A program made the translations under genes and the position numbers. Shown in pieces: positions 47,431-56,300 of a stretch of 64,000 nt of DNA. Below the pieces are notes generated by a model. It worked only from the letters and a program-made list of their open reading frames with translations. It was not told where the DNA came from and made no database searches. How positions within the stretch are numbered: the first letter of the stretch is position 1; each line of letters opens with the position of its first letter. Source of the DNA: Bacillota bacterium (lineage in GTDB: Bacteria; Bacillota; Clostridia; Acetivibrionales; DSM-2933); contig JAEYYB010000036.1 in assembly GCA_023430975.1 (NCBI GenBank), positions 1 to 64,000 on the forward strand, written 5' to 3'.

Positions 47431-47690
47431 CTATCATAACAAATAAATAAAGGTGTTTGCTTCATTCTTGGAATGAATTTTAAACTCGATTCTATATCCA
47501 TTGAAAATTCATAGGACTTTTGATAATGTATATTGTATAAGTGCACAATGTTACAATTGATGGAAAAATTGGTACTGTGTTTTCCATATGATGATAAATA
47601 TAAATTAAACAGGCAAGCGGATTATAAGTTTGAAATATGGATATCAGCCATAAAAAAAGATGGCATGTTGAATTGGAGTGAATTGGTATT

Positions 47691-48599
47691 ATGACAACGG
47701 ATGAAATAATAAACTATTGCTTGTCAAAGCCTGGGGCCTATATTGACTTTCCTTTTGGCAGCATACCTATATGTGTAAAGGTTCGAAAGAGGTTGTTTGC
47801 TCAAATGTATCCACATAAAGACGATCATAAAATTACACTTAACTGTGATATGATGACTGGAGAGTTTTACCGCAGTTTATACCCAGATACAGTTGTTAGC
47901 GGTTATCATTGTCCTAGAATTCAGCAGCTGTATTTTAATACAATCCACCTTAACGGCATAGTTTCTGATGATGAATTGAAAGCAATGATAGATCATTCTT
48001 ATTTAACTGTAGTTAAAAAATTGCCCAAAAAGTTGCAAAAGGAATTAGAGTTGGAAGGTGATAATATGACAGACATTACTTTAGAGTTACCAACAATTGA
48101 GCATGAATCTATGGCTAACCAATTAAAAGATGAATTCTTTGAGAACAATGAGAGGGTTATAAATGGAAGTGCACTTTTTGATCAAATGAATTATAAGGAA
48201 TGGCTTGATAATAACGAGAGAAACAGAAATCCTGCAACTGTCAACAGTGACTGGGTTGCAGCAAGCACGTTTTTTGCTGTAAGGAAAAGTGATAACAAAA
48301 TTATTGGGATGATAGATGTAAGGCACAATCTGAACAATAAATTTCTGGCAGATTATGGTGGGCATATCGGTTATGCAGTACGACCAAGCGAAAGAAGAAA
48401 GGGCTATGCAACTTCTATGCTGAAAATGGCACTTGGGTATGCAGCAAAGTCCTTATACTTGAATAGGGTAATGCTTGGATGCTATGAAGATAATATAGCA
48501 TCCATCAAGACCATCGTTAAATGTGGCGGCAAACTTACCGAGTCAAAGCCATATGTTGATGGAAAACAAATGAATGTGTATTGGATTGAGATTCAATAA
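47691..48599 (+). CDS. Fusion of an MmcQ/YjbR-like domain with a GNAT acetyltransferase
   Basis: The ATG at 47691 follows ggagtg at a slightly long distance. Residues 1-115 match the MmcQ/YjbR family (YCLSKPGAYIDFPFG, YPDTVVSGYHC), a CyaY-like fold often called DNA-binding. Residues about 125-302 form a GNAT domain of the type with FFENNERVINGSALF and EWLDNN at its beginning, the acetyl-CoA loop IGYAVRPSERRKGYAT, and a final VYWIEIQ strand. The two parts are separate genes in most genomes, so this is a natural fusion in a single frame. Substrate unknown. The AAA ATPase begins 12 bases later. Confidence 0.75.
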   Translation: MTTDEIINYCLSKPGAYIDFPFGSIPICVKVRKRLFAQMYPHKDDHKITLNCDMMTGEFYRSLYPDTVVSGYHCPRIQQLYFNTIHLNGIVSDDELKAMIDHSYLTVVKKLPKKLQKELELEGDNMTDITLELPTIEHESMANQLKDEFFENNERVINGSALFDQMNYKEWLDNNERNRNPATVNSDWVAASTFFAVRKSDNKIIGMIDVRHNLNNKFLADYGGHIGYAVRPSERRKGYATSMLKMALGYAAKSLYLNRVMLGCYEDNIASIKTIVKCGGKLTESKPYVDGKQMNVYWIEIQ

Positions 48600-48611
48600 G
48601 GAGAAAGACTG

Positions 48612-49370
48612 ATGGGATTGGAAAATATTAACCAATATATAAGAAGTGCAGAGCTGCGAAATGACAAAATAACTTCATTTGATAAGTATCCGTTTTGCCT
48701 ACCTATGGTCAAAGGCTTGAAAGAAATGAAGTTCCATCCAAATGTCACTTTTATAGTTGGTGAAAACGGGACCGGAAAGTCAACAATACTTGAAGCTATT
48801 GCAGTTGCATATGGGTTCAATCCTGAAGGGGGCACTAAAAATTTTAATTTTTCCACAGCAAGCACACATTCTGATCTGTATGACTTTATCAGAATTGTAA
48901 AAGGAGTTAAAAGGCCAAGGAACGGTTTTTTTCTTCGGGCGGAAAGTTTATACAATGTGGCATCAAACATTGACGAGTTGGATAAGGAATTTAGTGGCCC
49001 TAAAATAATTGATTCATATGGAGGCCGTTCTTTACACGAGCAATCTCACGGTGAATCCTTTCTTGCAATTTTCATGAACAAGTTCACTGGAAATGGACTA
49101 TATATATTGGACGAACCTGAAGCGGCCCTATCTCCTACCAGGCAAATGACCATGATTAGCAGGATGCATGAATTGGTAGAAAAGGGCTCACAGTTTTTAA
49201 TTGCTACTCACTCACCAATAATAATGGCATATCCTAACTCTATAATATACGAAATGAAGGAAGAACTAAAGGTTGTAAAATATGAAGAAACTGAGCATTA
49301 TCAGGTTACTAAAGCATTTCTTAATAATACACATAAAATGATTGATATATTATTAGATGAAAAGTGTTAA
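48612..49370 (+). CDS. AAA family ATPase (ABC-like, AAA_21 type)
   Basis: The ATG at 48612 follows aaggag. The 252-residue protein has Walker A GENGTGKST (50-58), the ABC-like signature SHGESFLAIF, Walker B GLYILDEPEAALSP and the switch His in IATHSPIIM. This is the compact stand-alone AAA_21 type, not a transporter component. Its last residues (DEKC) and stop codon are contributed by sequence shared with the R1 repeat that follows. It probably shares a transcript with the YjbR-GNAT fusion. Function unknown. Confidence 0.78.
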   Translation: MGLENINQYIRSAELRNDKITSFDKYPFCLPMVKGLKEMKFHPNVTFIVGENGTGKSTILEAIAVAYGFNPEGGTKNFNFSTASTHSDLYDFIRIVKGVKRPRNGFFLRAESLYNVASNIDELDKEFSGPKIIDSYGGRSLHEQSHGESFLAIFMNKFTGNGLYILDEPEAALSPTRQMTMISRMHELVEKGSQFLIATHSPIIMAYPNSIIYEMKEELKVVKYEETEHYQVTKAFLNNTHKMIDILLDEKC

Positions 49371-49495
49371 TAATCTTACATTTGTCAGAGCAAATAACGA
49401 ACGCTTTTACGGGATTTGCGATAGACAAATGTAAAAGATTATTCACTTTTCATATAGATGAAAAGTGTTAATAATCTTACATTTGTCAGTGGCAA
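49364..49495 (+). repeat. R1 dispersed palindromic repeat, copy 5, with a duplicated end
   Basis: A complete R1 copy (49364 to about 49455) contains gcaaataacgaacgctttta and tgcgatagacaaatgtaaaa. After it the first 35 or so bases, including the last codons of the ATPase gene (agatgaaaagtgttaataat), are repeated at about 49456-49490. So R1 overlaps the gene's stop and is flanked by a direct repeat. Confidence 0.85.
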
Positions 49496-49538
49496 GTGAT
49501 ATTTTATTATTTCCTTAAGCACAATTTGGAGGTAGAGG

Positions 49539-50114
49539 ATGACAAGTATATATTTTGTAAGGCATGCACAGCCGCAGCACTCCTGGGAGGATGACAGGAC
49601 ACGGCCGTTGACTTGTGAGGGGTTGGAGGACAGTAAAAAAGTAACGGATTTTTTTGATGGATTAAAAGTGGATTGCTATTTTTCAAGCCCATATAAAAGA
49701 AGCTTTGATACCATTAAAGAAAGTGCAAAGGTACACGGCATGAATATTGTTACAGATGAGAGGTTTAGAGAACGGGAAAAAGGCATAAATGGCAATGGAC
49801 TTGATATGATCCGGAAGCGGTGGAGCGATTTCGATTTGCATGAAGAAGGCGGAGAATCAATTCGCATGGTGCAAAAGCGTAATATTGAGGCACTATTAGA
49901 GGTGCTGAATAATCACAGCGGTAAAAGTATCGTTATTGGAACCCATGGCACTACACTTAGCTCCATTTTGAATTATTTCGATCCGTCATATTGCTATGAT
50001 GATTTTTTAAGAATTATTGATTATATGCCTTACATAATCCGCCTTGATTTTGAAGGAATAAATTGCACAGGTAAAGAGGAATTGCTAATTGTTGAGAAAG
50101 TGTTTGAAGGTTGA
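49539..50114 (+). CDS. Histidine phosphatase family protein
   Basis: The ATG at 49539 follows ggaggtagagg. The phosphoacceptor motif is FVRHAQ (6-11), with Ala in place of the commoner Gly after His. The acid is in RFREREKG, and the second His is in VIGTHGTTLS. At 191 residues it has the compact phosphoglycerate-mutase-like fold. Members dephosphorylate small metabolites such as alpha-ribazole phosphate or sugar phosphates; no cobalamin genes nearby point to a substrate. An R2 repeat separates it from the AraC gene. Confidence 0.85.
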   Translation: MTSIYFVRHAQPQHSWEDDRTRPLTCEGLEDSKKVTDFFDGLKVDCYFSSPYKRSFDTIKESAKVHGMNIVTDERFREREKGINGNGLDMIRKRWSDFDLHEEGGESIRMVQKRNIEALLEVLNNHSGKSIVIGTHGTTLSSILNYFDPSYCYDDFLRIIDYMPYIIRLDFEGINCTGKEELLIVEKVFEG

Positions 50115-50162
50115 TCGTAATGGGCTGGAACCCTTTAGAAAAGGACATCACCTATTCTTAGG

Positions 50163-50300
50163 CATGATCAAAAAATAACTTCCGCTACTATTTTCGCTCA
50201 TGTGTTGACTTAACTTGTCAACACCCAAGATGCATGGCGAGCAGTTTAGCGAAGTTAAACGACCAGCCGCTACGATAAGCCATTCATACCTTAGCAAGCG
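50163..50300 (-). repeat. R2 dispersed hairpin repeat, copy 4 (inverted, with insertion)
   Basis: Read on the minus strand it has gtgttgac-aagttaa-gtcaacac and then gcgaaaatagtagcggaagt, matching the copy at 13083. About 60 extra bases (50225-50285) interrupt one side. aacttccgcta and tagcgaagtt can pair across it. Confidence 0.6.
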
Positions 50301-50354
50301 GGGTCAAGAGAAACAGACACTGGAATGATATTCTATAGTCAAGGAGGTGATAGC

Positions 50355-51266
50355 ATGGAGCGATGGGAATTGGTTGATGCAGTGCAGCGTATGCAGGACT
50401 ATATTAATGACAATATAAACTCGCCTATATCATTAAGCCAGCTGGCTAAGGCAGCAGGATATTCACAGTGGCATTGTGCAAGAATCTTTAAAGAGCTTAC
50501 CGGTAAGACACCATTTGAATATATCAGAGCTTTAAGGCTAAGCAAAGCCGCTTTATTGCTGCGGGACAATCAGATGAAAGTTATAGATGTTGCGTTTGAC
50601 TTTGTATTTGACTCACATGAAGGGTTTACAAGAGCTTTTATTAAACAGTTTGGGGTGTCTCCCAAAAGATACAGTGATAGTCCTGAGCCAATACAACTAT
50701 TTATGCCCTATCGTATACGTGATTATTACCTTACTCTGCATAAAGGAGAGATGAAAATGTCTGAGAAAAAAGCAACAAGCACAGTTTTTGTGCAGGTGGT
50801 TGAGAGGCCTGCCAGGAAATTGATACTGATAAGAGGAATCAAGGCTACACACTATTTTGAGTATTGTGAAGAGGTTGGCTGTGATATCTGGGGGATGCTG
50901 TGCAGCATAAAGGAGGCAATGTATGAGCCTGTGGGCATGTGGCTGCCGAAGAATATGATTAAGCCAGGAACATCCCAATATGTTCAAGGTGTGGAAGTAC
51001 CCCAGGACTATGCAGGAAAAATACCTGAAGGGTTTGAAATTATAGAGTTGCCGCCTTGTAAAATGATGGTTTTCCAGGGAGAACCGTATGACGATGAAAA
51101 ATTTGAAGACGCAATTGAAGATTTATGGGAAGTAATGAAAAAATACAAACCTCAAATTTATGGCTTTGATTGGGCTGACGATGAGGCTCCAAGATTCCAG
51201 CTTGTACCTGAAGGTTATAGGGGATATATAGAAGCAAGACCTGTCAGGGAGATAAATAATAAATAA
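50355..51266 (+). CDS. AraC-family regulator with GyrI-like effector domain
   Basis: I choose ATG 50355 because the ideal aaggaggtgat site precedes it; an in-frame ATG at 50325 has none. Residues about 5-105 form the two AraC helix-turn-helix motifs (SLSQLAKAAGYSQWHCARIF and EGFTRAFIKQFGVSPKRY). Residues about 135-300 are a GyrI-like effector-binding domain ending in FQLVPEGYRGYIEARP. This Rob/BmrR-like plan is used for drug- or metabolite-induced activation of efflux and detoxification genes. No target is obvious next door. A terminator follows at once. Confidence 0.88.
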   Translation: MERWELVDAVQRMQDYINDNINSPISLSQLAKAAGYSQWHCARIFKELTGKTPFEYIRALRLSKAALLLRDNQMKVIDVAFDFVFDSHEGFTRAFIKQFGVSPKRYSDSPEPIQLFMPYRIRDYYLTLHKGEMKMSEKKATSTVFVQVVERPARKLILIRGIKATHYFEYCEEVGCDIWGMLCSIKEAMYEPVGMWLPKNMIKPGTSQYVQGVEVPQDYAGKIPEGFEIIELPPCKMMVFQGEPYDDEKFEDAIEDLWEVMKKYKPQIYGFDWADDEAPRFQLVPEGYRGYIEARPVREINNK

Positions 51267-51281
51267 AATATTCTGGATAAA

Positions 51282-51309
51282 AGACACACTATGTAGGTGT
51301 GTTTTTTAT
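51282..51309 (+). terminator. Rho-independent terminator after the AraC gene
   Basis: A six-bp stem (acacac / gtgtgt) with a seven-base loop is followed by a run of T, 16 bases past the stop. Confidence 0.7.
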
Positions 51310-51523
51310 GCTTTTTTATATATTTTAATTATGAAAACAATGTGGGCTGACGTAGAGTGGTGTTTGTCGGCACAGATGGGGAATTGATAGAATTTAGAGG
51401 ATAAACTTATTTGATAGTTAATAAATTTTGTATGGTATTATAGAAATTTATTGATTATATGGAACATAATTAAAGATTCTCTCGTCAAATATTATAAAAC
51501 ATATCTGACGAGGAGGAAAAAGT

Positions 51524-51868
51524 ATGAAAATGTATAAAGCTTTGCTATTTGTGTTTGCTGTAACTTCCGTGATTATAATACCTGGAACAAATATTGCTAA
51601 AGAGGATCAACTGCATAAGTACAGATTTGATAACCTCCTGCAATCTGCGAAATTGCCTATACCAATTCCAGTTCCTACTCCTACTCCAGTCTACACTGAT
51701 ACCGCTACTCCTGGTACCTCTCAAAATAAAGAGATTAAATATTGTGTAGAAAATGCTGATGGAACAAAGCAGTTTCTGATAATACTGCCGGCACCAAATA
51801 TGAAGGATGATATTTTTATGAATCCTCCGATCGTAAATGATGATGCCACTATTACTCCTGTTAAATGA
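51524..51868 (+). CDS. Small exported Pro/Thr-rich protein
   Basis: The ATG at 51524 follows gaggagg. A hydrophobic signal (about 4-20) is followed by a short spacer and a Pro-rich stretch (IPIPVPTPTPVYTDTATPG, about 46-64), then a short region YCVENADGTKQFLIILPAP. No lipobox is evident. I do not recognise the family. A second small exported protein begins 38 bases later, suggesting a two-gene operon. Confidence 0.6.
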   Translation: MKMYKALLFVFAVTSVIIIPGTNIAKEDQLHKYRFDNLLQSAKLPIPIPVPTPTPVYTDTATPGTSQNKEIKYCVENADGTKQFLIILPAPNMKDDIFMNPPIVNDDATITPVK

Positions 51869-51906
51869 GTTGTTTACGATGAATTTATAAGGACCAGGTG
51901 AAATGT

Positions 51907-52338
51907 ATGAATAAAATTATAAATAGAAAGTTAATGGTATTAGTTACCAGTATTGCAATTCTGCTATGTACAGGTTATATAGTGGCGAAAAATTTTCCGA
52001 CAAATGGTACAGATACTTCTTATAATGGGAATATTAGTGAGTTTAATTTTAGATTAAACTTTAATACCCATGGAATAAACCAAATTGATACGTATAAGGG
52101 CATATTTACTAAGGATTTAGTTTTGGACGGAACTAAGACCATATATTTTAAAATACCTGATAATGTAAAGAGGGACATATATAATCTAATGGCAGAAATT
52201 GATATCATGGCATTTCCTGATGACTTAAAAGTAGATGAAAAGGGTATGTCACCTTCATGCAATTATGAAATGACAGTAACAATATGCTCTGCAAGGTTCC
52301 AGTTTTTGCAACATCAACTGTTGAATGAAGACTTTTAG
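51907..52338 (+). CDS. Exported protein, apparently truncated at the C-terminus
   Basis: I start at ATG 51907, which has aggtg six bases upstream; GTG 51898 is an alternative. An N-terminal membrane/signal segment is followed by TYKGIFTKDLVLDGTKTIYF, IPDNVKRDIYNLMAEIDI and FPDDLKVDEKG. I associate these with a family of roughly 200-residue exported proteins of Bacilli and Clostridia that continue with a conserved SYYFKVEYG-like strand and a LRELIKLI helix. Here the similarity ends at YEMTVTI and the remaining 30 residues look random, so a frameshift or deletion probably occurred near 52275. Confidence 0.5.
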   Translation: MNKIINRKLMVLVTSIAILLCTGYIVAKNFPTNGTDTSYNGNISEFNFRLNFNTHGINQIDTYKGIFTKDLVLDGTKTIYFKIPDNVKRDIYNLMAEIDIMAFPDDLKVDEKGMSPSCNYEMTVTICSARFQFLQHQLLNEDF

Positions 52339-52348
52339 ATTGAATGGC

Positions 52349-52393
52349 AAATTAAAAGGTCAGATACCTATAACTCGTATCTAACCTTTAATT
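52349..52393. terminator. Hairpin terminator
   Basis: Arms aattaaaaggtcagatac and gtatctaacctttaatt pair with one bulge around a nine-base loop, 11 bases after the stop. Confidence 0.6.
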
Positions 52394-52735
52394 AACTACA
52401 TTTAACTGGTATTGATTCTTGCTCAATTACTTATCCTCTTGTTTTCTATTACCTTTTATGGCTTTGTCCTAGTTCATTGGACTCATTCCCTTCCTGGCAA
52501 TTTATTTACAAATCATTTAATGATTGTATTATTTATTTACCATCTTTATTAATTCTTAAACAGTATTTAAAAATTTTTCTTATAAAAGTTAGAACGGTTC
52601 TATAAATTACCAATAACTTAGCTTAAATCCTTAATTTCAAAGTGCTATTAATGATTTAAGCTGTTAAGATGGAAAGCTTATATGTACCGTATAATAGATT
52701 AAATACCATTTCTATTAAGTTCTAAATTGTTTATT
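52394..52735. other. Non-coding gap
   Basis: AT-rich with stops in every frame. Nothing found except the boundary with the relic that follows. Confidence 0.35.
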
Positions 52736-53020
52736 TTATATAGATAGTAATTTGCCAAAATTGAGAGTTATAAAAATGATGTCGCTCACATTTATAACAC
52801 CATCAATATTTAAATCATATTTTTTGTTATATCAGGCATCATTAATATACCCGGTGAGTCCGGTAGCCTTTTTTATCACCTTTTTAATAAAAGGCTTATA
52901 ATTTCCGATAAACTTATTTTTTAAATAAACATCTCCGTTTTTTATAGCATTAAGATTATTTAAAATAGAATTATCATCTTTATAAGACTTTCGCGGTAAA
53001 AAATGAAATTTATAGGCCAC
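52736..53020 (-). pseudogene. Relic: SigI-type sigma factor N-terminus joined in frame to a dockerin repeat
   Basis: GTG 53020 still has an excellent site (aggaggggg). The frame reads LNAIKNGDVYLKNKFIGNYK then PFIKKVIKKATG, which resembles the first part of Clostridial SigI factors. After TGYINDA comes a TGA (52832-52834), and the same frame continues YDLNIDGVINVSDIIFITLN followed by FG. That is the second half of a dockerin with the full calcium loop (D1, N3, D5, N9, D12). It stops at 52736. The rest of both proteins is missing. SigI/RsgI pairs regulate cellulosome genes in related species. Confidence 0.65.
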
Positions 53021-53109
53021 TCTTTCCCCCTCCTATTTTATTAGATAATCGGCAAAAATAATTTTTTCTGTACCACTTTTCAAAAATAAATAGGTAAATA
53101 AAAAGCCTT

Positions 53110-53152
53110 TTGCATTTGTTCTAACAAATGTAAGATTATTAACTGTTCTCAT
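53110..53152 (-). repeat. R1 repeat fragment, copy 6
   Basis: Only one end is present (caaatgtaagattattaact preceded by gcatttgttc). It lies in the gap upstream of the LRR/WG/SLH gene. Confidence 0.55.
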
Positions 53153-53233
53153 CTGGAAAGGATATGTTTTAAAATTCAAGATAAGCTGTTGGATTTATTA
53201 ACTATAATAGCTTATAATGCTAAATTATTGCAT

Positions 53234-53262
53234 TTGAGTTACATAAATTTCATTTTTATTAT
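53234..53262 (+). promoter_or_regulatory. Candidate sigma-A promoter for the LRR/WG/SLH gene
   Basis: TTGAGT (53234-53239) and TATTAT (53257-53262) are 17 bases apart, about 80 bases before the start codon. A second possible -10 (TATAAT, 53262-53267) overlaps. Confidence 0.4.
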
Positions 53263-53342
53263 ATAATAATAGACAAAATATAGTCTGAGTCTTTATAAGT
53301 CTTCAATTTATATTTATTTAACTTAAACTAGGGGGAAATTAA

Positions 53343-56300
53343 ATGAATAAAAAATTAGCTGTTTTATTTTTGGTATTAGTGCTATGCCTAAACCAGTTGT
53401 ATATTCCTGTATTAGCAAGTAGCTGGCAAAATTTTACTTACACAGAGGCAAATGGTGAAATTACCATAACTAAATATACTGGTTTAGGTGTCAGCGATGT
53501 AACAATTCCAGGAACTATTGATGGGAAGCCGGTCACAGCAATTGCAGATTATATATTTTCAAAGGGTGGAAATCCTGCAAGTTCTAATCCTGAAACTTCT
53601 TCTGATAATCTTGAGATCAGAAAAATAATCATACCAGAAAATGTGAGAACTATAGGGGAAATGTTTGCGTATTGTCCAAATTTGAAAACTATAGATATAC
53701 CAAGTACATTAAATGAAATACAGAATCTGCCCTATAAATTTATAAATAATGGGAAATTGGAATTAATTAATGTTTCTGAAAAGAATAATGCGTATTCCAG
53801 CGAAGATGGTGTATTGTTTAATAAGGATAAGAGCGTATTGCTATATTACCCTAGGAGCAAAAAAGGCACTCATTACGCAGTACCGCTTAGTGTAACGGCA
53901 ATTACTTCTCATTCAATTGCATGTAATAATTTAAAAACAATTGATATTCATGAGAATGTATACGATATTCAGTCTTATAGTATAAATTCTTCTAATTCTT
54001 TAGAAGCCATAAATGTATCTGATGAAAACCCGTTTTTTGCTAGTAATGATGGGATTCTTTACAGTAAGGACAAATCCAGACTAATTTTATACCCTTCTGG
54101 AAAAAGTAATACAGAATTTATTATACCTTCTAATGTATCTATTATTGAGTCTGCTGCAATAAGGCCATATAATCTTAAAAAAATAAAAATCTCTGAAAGT
54201 GTGTCAAAAGTTTTAGAAAATAATTTTATAAGTATGCAATTGCAAACTATTGATGTTGATATAAACAATCCCATGTTTTCAAGCGAAGACGGTGTACTAT
54301 TTGATAAAGAAAAAACAAAGCTTATTAAATATCCGTCATCTAAAGATAATAGTGTTTACTCAATACCGATAGGAGTAGAAAATGTATTAAAATATGCTTT
54401 TTCAGGTGCATTCAAATTAGTTAGGGTCAATGTACCGGGTACTGTAATAAACATGGAAGACATGGCATTTATAGCCTGTGATAAATTAGATGTAATGTAT
54501 TTCTACGGTGATGCACCTGTAGCAAATAATCCGTGTAGTTCTTATGTCGGCAGTCCGTTTAAATATTATTATATGGAAGGAAGCAAGGGTTTTGCTGATA
54601 CTTGGTGTGGATACCCAACTAATACTTTTGTGGGTATAAAGTATGAAGTCATATTTGAACCTAAATTTGAAGATGGAAGATACTACTCAGAAGGGTTGAT
54701 GGCTGTTCTTATTGATACAAAGGATGCAAATATGGGAAAACTCTGGGGTTATATGGACACAACCGGTAAAATAGTAATTGAGCCTCAGTATAGGGAAGCG
54801 GGAGGTTTCCATGAAGGGGTAGCCTATGTAAAGGATACATACAGTAATGAAGCTAAAATAATTGATAAAACCGGAAAAGTTGTTATAGATTCGAAGGACC
54901 TTATTCTTGAAAGTGTAAGTGGCAGTGTTTACTATAGCTCTGCAACAGATTGCTCGGAAGGCCTTATCGGTTTCAATGATAGTATTGATGGTTGTACTAA
55001 TTTTTATGATATAAACAAAAATTTTATTGTGGGAAATACAGAAGAAACGGCTATGTGGCTTAATCCATTTTCTGAAGGCGTGTCCTGTGGCAGTTTCTAC
55101 AATATCAAAGAGAAGACACTTAAAGCTGGATTTATTGATAAAATGGGTAATATAGCTTATACATCGAACGACATATGGTTCAAATTACCTGGTTTTGACC
55201 AGGGTTTGGCATTGGCAGGAGATGTGGATTCAAATGGAGTAATAAAATGTGGTTTTGTTGACAAGTCAGGTTCTTATGCCATACCACCAAAGTTTGATGA
55301 TGTTTTTGTAAAATATTGGCATAAAGCTTTTTTTGATGGACTTGCAGTTGTATCGGTTAACGGCAAATGGGGTGCTATTGATAAAACAGGAGAATTCGTA
55401 ATTAATCCTATATGGGACGAGATGCATTTGTTTTCTGAGGGGTTAGCTAATGTTAAAAAAGATAATAAGTGGGGAAGTGTCAATGTAAAAGGAGAGGTGA
55501 TAGTTAAACCGATATATGACAGTTTGACAGACTTTTCCAACGGCCTTGCCTTGGCGGGAAAGAATAACAAGCAATACTGGATAAATAAAAACGGAGATTA
55601 TTTGGGTGAGTTTAAAGAGCAATTTGATATAGTAGCAAATTACATTGATGAGGGAATATTATTCTATGGAAAGGATAACCTTTATGGTGCAATAAAGATT
55701 ATCAGTAAAATTAGCAGTCAAGACTTTGCCTTCGAAGAGTCTAATGGTGAAATAACCATAACTAAATACATAGGCTCAGGTGCCAGCGAGATATCAATTC
55801 CTGGAGTTATTGAAGGAAAGCCAGTCACAGCAATTGCAGATTACATATTCTCCAAATCTGGAGACATAGTTAACAAAATAATAATACATGAAAATGTGAG
55901 AACAGTAGGTAACATATTTTCAGATTGCCCCAATCTAAAAAGTATCGAAATTCCAAGTACTGTTGCTGAGATCAAGAATCCGCGAATGATGTTTCGTTTC
56001 AATGAAAATTTGGAATCAATAAATGTTTCTGTAGACAATAAAAATTATTCAAGCCAAGACGGCGTATTACTCAATAAGGACAAGAGCTCACTGATATTTT
56101 ATCCTGCAGGCAAAAAGGATACAAGCTATTCAATACCACTTAGTGTAAATAAAATTGAATCTAATTCGATTGGAAATAGGTATCTAAGAACATTAAATAT
56201 CCATGAAAATGTAAGCCAAATTCTATCAAATGCCATTAATAACAGCATATCCTTAGAAGCAATAGATGTAGTTGAAAGTAACCCGCTTTTTACAAGCAGC

